Assembly (NCBI RefSeq): GCF_030166655.1
Contig: NZ_CP126446.1
Span: 496,001-560,000, forward strand
Direction of reading: 5' to 3'
Length of the DNA stretch: 64,000 nucleotides
Source: Pontibacillus chungwhensis
GTDB taxonomy: Bacteria; Bacillota; Bacilli; Bacillales; BH030062
A model generated the notes under the pieces. The model searched no databases. It had not been told where the DNA came from and saw only the letters and a program-made list of their open reading frames with translations. Of the stretch, positions 7,852-15,628 are shown piece by piece; positions within the stretch are counted from its first letter, which is position 1, and each line of letters starts with the position of its first letter. Position numbers and translations under genes: made by a program.

Positions 7852-8774
7852 GGAAGTGGAGAGTCGGAACAATATCGATGGGGCTTGCCCTTATCTTTTT
7901 AGGGGCTTTACTTATGGTTGGTCAGTTTACAGAATGGGATCCTGTAACCTTAACGATGTCTTGGTGGCCATTTATTTTAATCGTACTTGGTGTTGAAGTA
8001 TTGGTCTATATTGTCTTATCTAAGAAGGAAAAGCCGGTCGTTCAATATGATATCTTATCGATCTTCTTTATTGGAGTACTCGGAACCGTGGCGATTGGGC
8101 TCTACTTAATGACTTCCCTTGGTTTAGTTAATGAGGTGAAGGGGGCCATGCATACGGACTGGGAGGAAGGTTCTTTGCCGTCTTTCAAGGAGAAGGTGAC
8201 TGAAGAAATTGATACGGTTATTTTAGAAGAATCGTATAATGATCTCGCCATTGAAACGAATAATGCCCGGGAGCTTCATATATTTGGGACGTTCAGATCG
8301 GATTTTCAAAAATCAGCAGATATCGAAAAGAGCGATGTAGCTTCTGTAAATGTAGTGGGAGACAAAATGTATATTCGTTTATTGCAAGGTGCTTCTAAAG
8401 ACGGTCTGTATCACAGTCGAACGTTCTATAATCGAACAATTTCTCTGCCAGAGGATGTGGATGTTGAGATTCGCGGATCCATAGGCGATATAAACCTGAA
8501 TACTGGCACGATTACAGGCGATTGGATGATTGATGAAGCTAGAAGTATGGTGTTAGACCTTCCTGAAGAAGCCAATGTAACGGTTCGTGCTGAAAGTTAT
8601 TCGGAGCAAATTGGCTGGGACGTGAATTGGGATCAGGAAGAAACCATTGGTGGTGAAGAGGAAAAGGGAGAGAAACTTTACTATAAAGAGAAGGTCTTTG
8701 GAGACGGAGAAGCCACCATTCAAGTGAATTTAATTGATCAATTTACGATTAAAGATGTGGGACCTCGGTCTTAA
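7848..8774 (+). CDS. LiaF-like membrane protein with C-terminal beta-repeat domain
   Basis: 308 residues. Three membrane helices in the first 105 residues (TISMGLALIFLGALLMVGQF, then TMSWWPFILIVLGVEVLVYI, then FFIGVLGTVAIGLYLM) match the LiaI/LiaF-type transmembrane region; the rest is a soluble domain rich in alternating beta-like segments and acidic residues, similar in pattern to LiaF C-terminal or DUF4097-type domains. ATG overlaps the previous stop (ATGA). LiaF proteins restrain cell-envelope stress signalling; here the partner would be the ECF sigma/anti-sigma pair, which is inference from the operon. Confidence 0.65.
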   Translation: MRKWRVGTISMGLALIFLGALLMVGQFTEWDPVTLTMSWWPFILIVLGVEVLVYIVLSKKEKPVVQYDILSIFFIGVLGTVAIGLYLMTSLGLVNEVKGAMHTDWEEGSLPSFKEKVTEEIDTVILEESYNDLAIETNNARELHIFGTFRSDFQKSADIEKSDVASVNVVGDKMYIRLLQGASKDGLYHSRTFYNRTISLPEDVDVEIRGSIGDINLNTGTITGDWMIDEARSMVLDLPEEANVTVRAESYSEQIGWDVNWDQEETIGGEEEKGEKLYYKEKVFGDGEATIQVNLIDQFTIKDVGPRS

Positions 8775-8784
8775 GAATTATAGG

Positions 8785-8816
8785 AAAAAAGAGCATCCTT
8801 GGAGGGATGCTCTTTT
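8785..8816 (+). terminator. Terminator of the ECF sigma operon
   Basis: AAAAGAGCATCC / GGATGCTCTTTT hairpin followed by T residues, 11 nt after the last stop codon of the four-gene operon. Confidence 0.9.
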
Positions 8817-8818
8817 TG

Positions 8819-9035
8819 TGTTTCCTTTATCTCGCGCCGGCTCAGTCGAGTCTATACGTTGCTAACCGGGTACTTGCGCTTTTGATTACATCCAGCTCCA
8901 GTGCCCAGCAACTAGTGGACTTCCCTCACCTCTGGTCGATAAGTCAACATCGATTCGCCAAGGCTCATCGTGTTTCCTTTATCTCGCGCTGGTTCAGTCC
9001 AGTCCATACGTTGCTAACCGGGCACTTGTGCTTTT
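8819..9035. repeat. Pair of 65-bp direct repeats with 87-bp spacer
   Basis: Copies at 8819-8883 and 8971-9035 match at 59 of 65 positions and share TTTCCTTTATCTCGCGC and ACGTTGCTAACCGGG. The second copy runs into the 3' end of the minus-strand alanine/glycine symporter gene and supplies its stop codon (TAG at 9016-9014) and last residues. This looks like an intergenic repeat family; I recall similar units in other halotolerant bacilli but cannot verify it here. Confidence 0.8.
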
Positions 9036-10384
9036 GAGTTTGCTTGTCGTTCTTCTTTGGCGACTCTCATGAATCGTTTTGTCTCGGAAACGACAACGCC
9101 AGATAGTCCAAGGAGACCGATTAAGTTTGGTGCAGCCATTAGGCCGTTCATGATATCAGCAAATGTCCAAACGATGTCGATCTTTACGACAGCTCCGACG
9201 AATACAAAGGCAATAAACACAAGACGGTATGCTGGTAGCATTCGTTCTTTTGTTAAATACCCAAAGCATTTCTCCCCGTAGTAGGACCAGCCGACGATGG
9301 TTGAGAATGTAAAGAAGACTAATCCAATTGCGACGATGATCGAACCAGTGTTACCTAAGAATTTCTCGAAAGATGCACTTGTTAGATCGGCGCCGTCAAT
9401 GTTTCCTGTATAAAGGTCCGCCATCACAATAGTGAGTCCAGTAATGGTACAAACCAGAATCGTATCAAGGAAGACCTGTGTCATGGAAACAAGGGCCTGA
9501 CGACCTGGGTAATCTGTTTTGGCAGCAGCGGCCGCTATTGGTGCGGAACCAAGACCTGCTTCATTTGAGAATACTCCTCGTGCTACTCCGTATCGGATTG
9601 CACTCCCGATTGCTCCCCCGACAGCAGCTTCTCCGGTAAAGGCACTTCTAAAGATAGTTGCGAAGGCAGGGCCCACAAGATCTAAATTTAAAATAATAAT
9701 AATAAGACCTGCAATAATGTAGAACACTGCCATTATCGGTACAAAGAAAGAAGTCACTTTTCCGATACTCTTAATTCCACCTAGAACAACAAGGATGGTT
9801 AAAGCTGTTAGGATAATTCCAGTTAGCCAAGTCGGGACATTAAACGTGGTATCTACGGCATCGGCTAACGTGTTAGACTGAGCCATATTCCCGATTCCAA
9901 AAGCGGCGATCGAACCAAAGAAGGCAAATAAAATGCCAAGGGGCTTAGCTTTTAGTCCCTTTTCAAGGTAGTACATAGGACCACCGGACATCTTCCCATC
10001 TTTGTCTGTAACGCGATATTTAACCGCAAGGATTGCCTCTGCGTATTTGGTTGCCATACCAAATAGGGCTGTAATCCACATCCAAAAAATAGCGCCAGGT
10101 CCTCCTAATAATACGGCCCCAGCTACACCAGCGATATTCCCTGTTCCAATGGTAGCCGCTAAAGCGGTCGTTAATGATTGGTAGTGAGAGATATCCCCTT
10201 TTGATTTTTTGTCTTGCTTATTCGGGCTAAAAGCAAGCTGGAGGGCGTAGGGAAGCATACGTAATTGTAAGAAACCTAAGCGAATCGTTAAGTATATTCC
10301 TGTTCCGACTAACAGAACAAGAAGCGGTACTCCCCATACAAATCCACTTATATCTTCCAAGACTTTCAAAACCTTTTCTTGCAT
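9014..10384 (-). CDS. Sodium:alanine/glycine symporter, AGCS family (AlsT-like)
   Basis: 456 residues, about 11 membrane helices. The family signatures TALAATIGTGNIAGVAGA (about residues 75-92) and GVARGVFSNEAGLGSAPIA (about 265-283) are intact, with MSGGPMYYLEKGL between them. AGCS carriers import Ala/Gly (some Gln) with Na+. The start at 10384 (MQEKVLKVLED) follows AAAGGAGGTCAGG; the longer frame to 10471 has no site. The last residues (SKAQVPG) and stop come from a 65-bp intergenic repeat, which suggests the repeat landed in or extended the original 3' end. Single-gene unit. Confidence 0.9.
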   Translation of the reverse strand: MQEKVLKVLEDISGFVWGVPLLVLLVGTGIYLTIRLGFLQLRMLPYALQLAFSPNKQDKKSKGDISHYQSLTTALAATIGTGNIAGVAGAVLLGGPGAIFWMWITALFGMATKYAEAILAVKYRVTDKDGKMSGGPMYYLEKGLKAKPLGILFAFFGSIAAFGIGNMAQSNTLADAVDTTFNVPTWLTGIILTALTILVVLGGIKSIGKVTSFFVPIMAVFYIIAGLIIIILNLDLVGPAFATIFRSAFTGEAAVGGAIGSAIRYGVARGVFSNEAGLGSAPIAAAAAKTDYPGRQALVSMTQVFLDTILVCTITGLTIVMADLYTGNIDGADLTSASFEKFLGNTGSIIVAIGLVFFTFSTIVGWSYYGEKCFGYLTKERMLPAYRLVFIAFVFVGAVVKIDIVWTFADIMNGLMAAPNLIGLLGLSGVVVSETKRFMRVAKEERQANSKAQVPG

Positions 10385-10557
10385 AAGTACCTGACCTCCT
10401 TTTTTTGTATAGTATAAATATTCTGAAAAATTAGCGTGAATGTCAAGGGATCTCGCGTTAAAAATTTTCATAAGTTCACGAAAAGAGCTATGATGTGTAA
10501 TTGGGTAGAGGATTTTATATAATAAAAGAAGAATGAATGAAAGAAGAAGGTGATCGT

Positions 10558-11028
10558 TTGATTAACGTATTGTTTGTATGTCTTGGAAACATTTGTCGCT
10601 CTCCGATGGCTGAGGCGGTGTTTAGAAATTTAACAGAGAAAGAAGGACTGGGGGGACAGTTCCGGATCGACTCAGCTGGTACGGGAAATTGGCATGAGGG
10701 AAAGCCTCCCCATCTGGATACGCGGAGGATGTTAGATCTTGAGGGTGTCTCATATGAAGGAATGACAGCACGACAGGTGGCTATTTCGGATTGGGATGAG
10801 TTTGATTACATTATTGCGATGGATCGTCAGAATTACAGCGACCTCGAGTCGTTAAGGTCATTTGATGAAGGTGTGGTCGTGGCTACGTTTATGGATTACG
10901 TGTATGACAGTGACTCGAAAGATGTACCAGACCCTTACTTTACAGGTAATTTTGAAGAAGTGTATGAGTTAGTTCAAAAAGGCTGTGAGAATCTTTTAGC
11001 TGACATAAAAGAAGCCTATCAGTTATAA
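10558..11028 (+). CDS. yfkJ: Low-molecular-weight protein tyrosine phosphatase
   Basis: 156 residues, the same length as I recall for B. subtilis YfkJ. The P-loop CLGNICRS (Cys nucleophile, residues 7-14) and the acid loop VPDPYF (Asp about 125) are present, so it should be an active cytosolic phosphotyrosine phosphatase. Start chosen as TTG 10558 (MINVLFV) because AAGAAGGTGAT precedes it; the ATG at 10537 would add seven residues and lies upstream of that site. Downstream are a YtxH-like gene (16 nt away) and a YihY/BrkB-family gene, the same order as the B. subtilis yfkJ-yfkI-yfkH stress operon. Confidence 0.9.
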   Translation: MINVLFVCLGNICRSPMAEAVFRNLTEKEGLGGQFRIDSAGTGNWHEGKPPHLDTRRMLDLEGVSYEGMTARQVAISDWDEFDYIIAMDRQNYSDLESLRSFDEGVVVATFMDYVYDSDSKDVPDPYFTGNFEEVYELVQKGCENLLADIKEAYQL

Positions 11029-11044
11029 AATAGGAGGAGATCCC

Positions 11045-11338
11045 ATGGGAGAATCTAAATTAGGTAAAGGTTTATTAGTGGGCGCTTTAGTGGGTGTAGC
11101 ATACGCGCTTTTTGATCAAGATACACGTTCCGAGGCAGTTACATGTGTAAAACAAACGAGTGAGAAGGTAAAAGCCTATGCATCACACCCGTCTGATGCC
11201 GTGCATGACCTTCGTTTGAAATATGAGCATGTGGCGCAAGCTGTAACTACAGGTTCTGAGCAGGCTGTTCGTATCCTGGATCAGTTAAATGACTTTCTAG
11301 AGAAGATCGAAAGCCAAAGCGAAGAATCTACGGAGTAG
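11045..11338 (+). CDS. YtxH-like general stress protein (YfkI-like)
   Basis: 97 residues. A short glycine-rich hydrophobic N-terminus (GKGLLVGALVGVAYALF) is followed by a hydrophilic helical tail with coiled-coil character, the layout of YtxH/gas-vesicle-like stress proteins. Its position between the YfkJ-type phosphatase and the YihY-family gene matches yfkI in B. subtilis; function is unknown. AGGAGGAG lies just before ATG 11045. Confidence 0.7.
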   Translation: MGESKLGKGLLVGALVGVAYALFDQDTRSEAVTCVKQTSEKVKAYASHPSDAVHDLRLKYEHVAQAVTTGSEQAVRILDQLNDFLEKIESQSEESTE

Positions 11339-11376
11339 GAATACTCTATTATTCTCACGTGAGGTAGGGGGATATT

Positions 11377-12192
11377 TTGTCGACTATTATTAGGTTCGGG
11401 AAAGATTTGTTTCATCGCTTCTCAGAGCATGAGGTAGCTGGGCTTGCGGCTCAATTGGCTTATTTCTTTCTGTTATCTATCTTTCCGTTTATGATTTTCT
11501 TAATTGCGTTGATGGCTTATTTACCCATTTCCATTGAAGATATCGTCTTGGCGATGTCTCGGTATATTCCGAGTGAAGCAATGGACTTATTGACTTCGAA
11601 TCTCGAAACGAAAAATTCGGGGTTGTTATCCGTTGGTTTAATTGCAACATTATGGTCTGCTTCGAATGGTACCAATGCTGTAATGCGGGCCTTTAACAGA
11701 GCTTATGAGGTAGATGAGGATCGTTCTTTTATTAAGAGTCGGATGATCGCTATCGTACTAACGATTGCGATGTTTATTGTTATTCTTGTCGCACTAATGC
11801 TTCCGGTATTCGGGAAAGCGATAGGGGTCTATATTTTTTCATGGTTTGGAGTATCTGAGGACTTCTTAGCGATTTGGAACGCCCTTAGGTGGGTGATATC
11901 CTCTACGTTATTTCTACTTGTACTTATGTCTTTATATATCTTGGCACCGAACCACCATGTGAATATCAGACAATCGTTTCTCGGCGCTGTATTTGCGACA
12001 GTGACCTGGCAGGCCGCGTCACTCGGGTTTTCCTTTTATGTGAATTCAGGGGTGAGCAATTATTCAGCTACCTATGGAAGCTTAGGGGCAGTTATTATTC
12101 TTATGATTTGGTTTTACCTTTCGGGGGTTGTCATTATCCTTGGTGGAGAAATCAATGCGATGCTTCGAGAGCGGCAATGGTTTAAACGGTAA
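11377..12192 (+). CDS. YihY/BrkB-family membrane protein (YfkH-like)
   Basis: 271 residues, six membrane helices. Typical family sequence: AAQLAYFFLLSIFPF (about residues 24-38), TLWSASNGTNAVMRAFNRAY and a C-terminal GVVIILGGEINAML. The family was once annotated as ribonuclease BN, which is not supported; members are envelope proteins of unknown function. Start is TTG 11377, six nucleotides after GTAGGGGGA. Third gene of the yfkJ-I-H-like unit. Confidence 0.85.
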   Translation: MSTIIRFGKDLFHRFSEHEVAGLAAQLAYFFLLSIFPFMIFLIALMAYLPISIEDIVLAMSRYIPSEAMDLLTSNLETKNSGLLSVGLIATLWSASNGTNAVMRAFNRAYEVDEDRSFIKSRMIAIVLTIAMFIVILVALMLPVFGKAIGVYIFSWFGVSEDFLAIWNALRWVISSTLFLLVLMSLYILAPNHHVNIRQSFLGAVFATVTWQAASLGFSFYVNSGVSNYSATYGSLGAVIILMIWFYLSGVVIILGGEINAMLRERQWFKR

Positions 12193-12268
12193 CTCCTTCC
12201 TTCGTACATAAAGTACCTCTTAAACGCGCATTCTAAGGAGGACTTCACGAGAGGGAGGTTGATGACGA

Positions 12269-12388
12269 ATGGCTAATAACAAACGTAACCAAAAAGCACG
12301 CAGCGATAAAAACCAGAACAAGCAAACGTCTGATGACTCAAAGCACAAAACAAGCAGTTCTGCGAACAAAAAGAATAACTTCCATTAA
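12269..12388 (+). CDS. Small Lys/Asn/Ser-rich hydrophilic protein
   Basis: A 39-residue frame, MANNKRNQKARSDKNQNKQT and onward to a KKNNFH end, with a GAGGGAGG site 9 nt before ATG 12269 and a terminator 42 nt after the stop. Composition (no aromatic residue except the final Phe, many Lys, Asn, Ser, Gln) resembles minor small acid-soluble spore proteins, but I cannot match it to a named family. It follows the yfkH-like gene by 76 nt and could be co-transcribed. Confidence 0.6.
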   Translation: MANNKRNQKARSDKNQNKQTSDDSKHKTSSSANKKNNFH

Positions 12389-12430
12389 AAATAGAGGGTG
12401 AGCCTGAAAAATAGGCTTCTCTCCTATAAG

Positions 12431-12465
12431 AAAAGCCCTGCTACAAAACGTAGCAGGGCTTTTTC
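12431..12465. terminator. Bidirectional terminator between small protein gene and pfeT-like gene
   Basis: AAAAGCCCTGCTA / TAGCAGGGCTTTTT hairpin with 7-nt loop, ending 3 nt from the stop codon of the convergent minus-strand gene. Confidence 0.9.
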
Positions 12466-12468
12466 GTA

Positions 12469-14397
12469 TTAAGATCGTAATAACCTTAGTCCGTTTAATA
12501 TAACGAGAATGGTGCTTCCTTCATGACCTACCACACCAAGAGGGAGGTTGAGAAACTGTAGGAAATTCGAAATAATTAAAAGCATAATAACCAGGATCGA
12601 GAAAATCACATTTTGTTTAACGATTCGGTTCATTTTTGTGGAAAGGTTTAGAGCGTTTGAGATTTTAGGTAAATCGTTTTTCATAAGAACAACATCGGCT
12701 GTTTCAAGCGCGACGTCTGTTCCTTCTCCCATCGCAATCCCAACGTTAGCTGTGGCAAGGGCAGGTGCGTCATTAATCCCATCTCCAACCATCGCCACTT
12801 GATCAAATGATTGACGAAGGAGTTTAACTTGTTCGACTTTGTCTTCAGGGAGACACTCAGCTACATAATTATCAATACCACATTCGGCAGCGATCGCTTT
12901 GGCCGTTGTCTCGTGGTCCCCAGTCAGCATCACTGTATAGATCCCGTTTTGGCGTAATGTTTGAATAGCGCGTTTTGTATCTTGTCGGATGGTATCTTTA
13001 AGGGCGACAAGACCTGCAATGCCGTCTTCATCGGCGATAAAGGTTAACGTTTTTCCTTCTTTAGCGAGAGTCTCTGCTATGCCATCTTGGAAGCGAAATG
13101 CTTCTTCTTCTCCCACGAAAGCAGCTTTCCCGATCTTCCATTCTTTTCCGAATACTTTAGCTGTTACACCACTACCTGATACATCGGTCATATCGAACAC
13201 TTCGAGATGCTCTTTTGCCCCATTTGTTTCTCCGTATTTCACAATGGCTTGAGCAAGAGGGTGATTCGATTCTCGTTCGATCGACGTTAAGACAGGAAGA
13301 AGGTCTTCCGTTTCTGAGCGGAAATACGTGTCTGTTACGACTGGCTTTCCGTTCGTTAAAGTGCCCGTTTTGTCGAAAGCAATGGCCTGTAGGTGAGATA
13401 AGTTCTCCAGGTGGACACCGCCTTTAAACAGGATTCCGTGTCGCGCTCCGTTTGAAATGGCAGATAGTGTTGCTGGCATGATCGATGCGACAAGCGCACA
13501 AGGTGACGCAACAACAAGGAGAATCATCGCTCTATAAATCGTGTCTTGCCAGCTCCACCCAAAAGCATAATGGGGGATAAACATCATAAGAGCTACTGCC
13601 ACTAACACAACCTTCACGTAGGTTCCTTCAAAACGCTCAATGAAAAGCTGAGAAGGGGATTTTTCACTTTGAGCAGACTGAACAAGTTGGATGATTTTCT
13701 GGAAAAGCGTTTCATTAGATGGTTTTGTAATCTGAACGGTAATACTTCCGTTTATGTTCACTGTTCCAGCAAAAACTTCTGCACCAATTTCTTTAGACAC
13801 AGGCACGGATTCACCTGTAATGGCTGCTTCGTCTAGTGAGGTGTTTCCTTTTATAATTTCTCCATCAGAAGGGACGCGCTCTCCTGCTTTAACAAGGATA
13901 TGGTCTCCAACTGCAAGTTCTGATACGTGAACCAGCTCTTGTTTCCCGCTTCGGACGCGAAGGGCCTCTTCTGGCTGAAGGTCCATTAAAGAGGAAATCT
14001 CTCGCTGGCTTTTGTTCATCGTATACGTCTCAAGTGCCCCGCTCATGGCGAAGATAAAGATTAAAACAGCCCCTTCAGTCCAATAGCCGATGGAAGCTGA
14101 CCCAATTGCTGCAAAGATCATCAGCATTTCAACATTCAAGTCCCGGTCCTCGATTGTTTCTTCTATGCCTTCTTTTGCTTTAGCGAAACCGCCAATAATA
14201 AAGGCGATCACATACAAACTAACGGTAACAGGTTGGCTAAATGTGCTTTCAGAAAGCCACGCAGTCAGAATAATGATTCCGCTTAGAATCGCTGCAATTA
14301 ACTCACCATGTTCTTTTAACGTATTCATAAAAGTTGGTAAGCCCACTGAGGTATGGGTGGTGGAGGAGGCGCTCATTGGTTTAGATTCGGCTGACAT
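12469..14397 (-). CDS. pfeT: P1B-type metal-transporting ATPase, Fe(II)-efflux type (PfeT/ZosA-like)
   Basis: 642 residues. Order: membrane pair at the N-terminus without a CxxC metal-binding domain, actuator TGESVPVSKE, ion motif SPC in ASPCALVASIMPATLS, phosphorylation site DKTGTLTNG, HP motif (NHPLAQAI) and hinge MVGDGINDAPALA. SPC instead of CPC is the mark of the P1B4 group (Fe2+/Co2+ and, earlier claims, Zn2+), which includes B. subtilis PfeT, about the same length. It should pump excess cytosolic ferrous iron out. A near-perfect Per box and a Fur-like box lie upstream, as known for pfeT. Start ATG 14397 has AAAAGGAGAG before it. Confidence 0.85.
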   Translation of the reverse strand: MSAESKPMSASSTTHTSVGLPTFMNTLKEHGELIAAILSGIIILTAWLSESTFSQPVTVSLYVIAFIIGGFAKAKEGIEETIEDRDLNVEMLMIFAAIGSASIGYWTEGAVLIFIFAMSGALETYTMNKSQREISSLMDLQPEEALRVRSGKQELVHVSELAVGDHILVKAGERVPSDGEIIKGNTSLDEAAITGESVPVSKEIGAEVFAGTVNINGSITVQITKPSNETLFQKIIQLVQSAQSEKSPSQLFIERFEGTYVKVVLVAVALMMFIPHYAFGWSWQDTIYRAMILLVVASPCALVASIMPATLSAISNGARHGILFKGGVHLENLSHLQAIAFDKTGTLTNGKPVVTDTYFRSETEDLLPVLTSIERESNHPLAQAIVKYGETNGAKEHLEVFDMTDVSGSGVTAKVFGKEWKIGKAAFVGEEEAFRFQDGIAETLAKEGKTLTFIADEDGIAGLVALKDTIRQDTKRAIQTLRQNGIYTVMLTGDHETTAKAIAAECGIDNYVAECLPEDKVEQVKLLRQSFDQVAMVGDGINDAPALATANVGIAMGEGTDVALETADVVLMKNDLPKISNALNLSTKMNRIVKQNVIFSILVIMLLIISNFLQFLNLPLGVVGHEGSTILVILNGLRLLRS

Positions 14398-14488
14398 TTT
14401 CTCAACTCTCCTTTTTTAATTGAGAATGAAAACTCTTTTCATTTATCTCATATGGATTTTTTATGTTTATGAAAGGCTTAATTAATAG

Positions 14489-14503
14489 TGATAATGATTC
14501 TTA
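14489..14503. promoter_or_regulatory. Fur-box-like site
   Basis: TGATAATGATTCTTA fits the 7-1-7 Fur consensus TGATAATnATTATCA at 12 of 14 defined positions. It adjoins the Per box upstream of the Fe-efflux ATPase. In B. subtilis Fur activates pfeT; the same role here is inference. Confidence 0.5.
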
Positions 14504-14504
14504 T

Positions 14505-14519
14505 TTAGAATTATTATAA
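14505..14519. promoter_or_regulatory. Per box (PerR operator)
   Basis: TTAGAATTATTATAA matches the Per box TTATAATTATTATAA at 14 of 15 bases. It lies 10-24 nt downstream of the predicted transcription start for the pfeT-like gene, a position that suits repression. Confidence 0.75.
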
Positions 14520-14535
14520 TGTAGTATGTAATTTA

Positions 14536-14563
14536 ATAGTAGCACGTTTTTGATCGAAGTCAA
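14536..14563 (-). promoter_or_regulatory. Candidate promoter of the pfeT-like gene
   Basis: Read on the minus strand: TTGACT at 14563-14558, 16-nt spacer, TACTAT at 14541-14536. Start of transcription would be near 14529, just ahead of the Per box. Confidence 0.5.
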
Positions 14564-14657
14564 GGTTTATATTTGAAATAGGCTTGGGCCTATAAATGAG
14601 TGGTGAATTTGCCTTGAATTCAGTAGGGGTGGTTGCTATATTTAGTGGGATGACATC

Positions 14658-15512
14658 ATGAGGAGTGACAACAAATTGAAACGCTTATTGTACGGAGCTT
14701 TGTTATGCTTCGCCTTTTTCTTATCGGGTTGTGCTGAAAACCCGAGTGAACCCACGAAATGGGAACAGGTAAAGGAAGAAGGGAAGCTTGTGGTTGGGAC
14801 TTCCGGAACACTGGTGGGGGTTTCCTATACCCCGGAAGATTCTGATGAACTGACAGGTTATGATGTGGAAGTGATGGAGGCCCTGGGTGAACAATTGGGT
14901 ATTGAGATCGTCTTTAAAGAAATGGGAGTCGATGATATGTTCGCAGCAATTAAAAGCGGTAAGGTAGATGCTGCCATCAATGACTTCCAAATTAATGAGG
15001 ATCGAAAAGAGAACTATTTATTTACCAATCCTTATAAATATTCTTATACAACGATGATTGTACGCGAAGAGAACCTTAGCGGAATTGAGACTGTAGAAGA
15101 CCTCGATGAGAAAAAAGCCGGCGGGGAAGCTACGACGACATTTAGTGAGATTGCCAGGTATTATGGAGCAAGAGTGGTTACATATGATAATGTTTCAAAC
15201 GAAATTTATTTGAAGGATGTTCACAGAGGAATCCTCGATGTTATTATCAATGACTACTATTTATCCAAGCTCGGACTTCAGGCATACCCTCAGTATGATC
15301 TGGTCTTACACCCTGATATTAAACTGAATCCAACCGAACATGGAATTCTACTGAAAAAAGAGGACTATTCTTTACAAGAAAACCTGAATGAAGCCTTGAT
15401 TGAGTTGAGAAGAAAGGGAACACTGACTCGGCTTTCCGAAAAATTCTTTGGGGAAGATGCGTCCGTTAAACCTACTGAACCCATCCAGCCAAGCCCTGTT
15501 GCCTGGCAATAA
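14658..15512 (+). CDS. Amino-acid-type ABC transporter substrate-binding lipoprotein (orphan)
   Basis: 284 residues. The signal sequence ends in a lipobox LSGC (Cys 25), so it is a lipoprotein on the outer face of the membrane. The rest is a family 3 solute-binding fold: KLVVGTSGT, TGYDVEVMEALGEQLGI and DAAINDFQINEDRKENYLF. These bind polar amino acids or similar small ligands. No permease or ATPase gene is next to it, which is unusual. The ribosome binding site before ATG 14658 is weak (GTGGGATG). The C-terminus ends in a Pro-rich tail. A strong terminator begins at its stop codon. Confidence 0.85.
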   Translation: MRSDNKLKRLLYGALLCFAFFLSGCAENPSEPTKWEQVKEEGKLVVGTSGTLVGVSYTPEDSDELTGYDVEVMEALGEQLGIEIVFKEMGVDDMFAAIKSGKVDAAINDFQINEDRKENYLFTNPYKYSYTTMIVREENLSGIETVEDLDEKKAGGEATTTFSEIARYYGARVVTYDNVSNEIYLKDVHRGILDVIINDYYLSKLGLQAYPQYDLVLHPDIKLNPTEHGILLKKEDYSLQENLNEALIELRRKGTLTRLSEKFFGEDASVKPTEPIQPSPVAWQ

Positions 15513-15548
15513 AAAAGAGCCATCCCGATGTAATCGGGATGGCTCTTT
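15511..15548 (+). terminator. Terminator after the substrate-binding protein gene
   Basis: Sixteen-base-pair perfect stem (AAAGAGCCATCCCGAT and its complement) with a 3-nt loop. Confidence 0.9.
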
Positions 15549-15567
15549 CGTGCTGTACCAGAACGAA

Positions 15568-15620
15568 GCGTGCCAGACACCATTTAGTGCTTTAGTGTGC
15601 TGCTGTGTGTCTGACACCGT
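15568..15620. repeat. GTGTCTGACAC hairpin repeat, copy A
   Basis: GTGCCAGACACC at the left end and GTGTCTGACACC at the right end, about 30 nt apart. Related copies occur at 18435-18487 and 22858-22913, all just beside gene ends or terminators. Confidence 0.7.
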
Positions 15621-15628
15621 TTAACCCT

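Noticed and set aside
8807-9037. 76-codon plus-strand frame
   Set aside because: It covers the 65-bp direct repeats and starts inside a terminator; no ribosome binding site.
10472-10557. Sigma-B promoter before the yfkJ-like operon
   Set aside because: The operon is stress-controlled in B. subtilis, but the GTTTAA / GGGTAT spacing is not found here.
12469-14397. Cadmium/zinc (CadA) or copper (CopA) ATPase
   Set aside because: The ion motif is SPC rather than CPC and there is no N-terminal CxxC domain; the Per and Fur-like boxes favour iron efflux.
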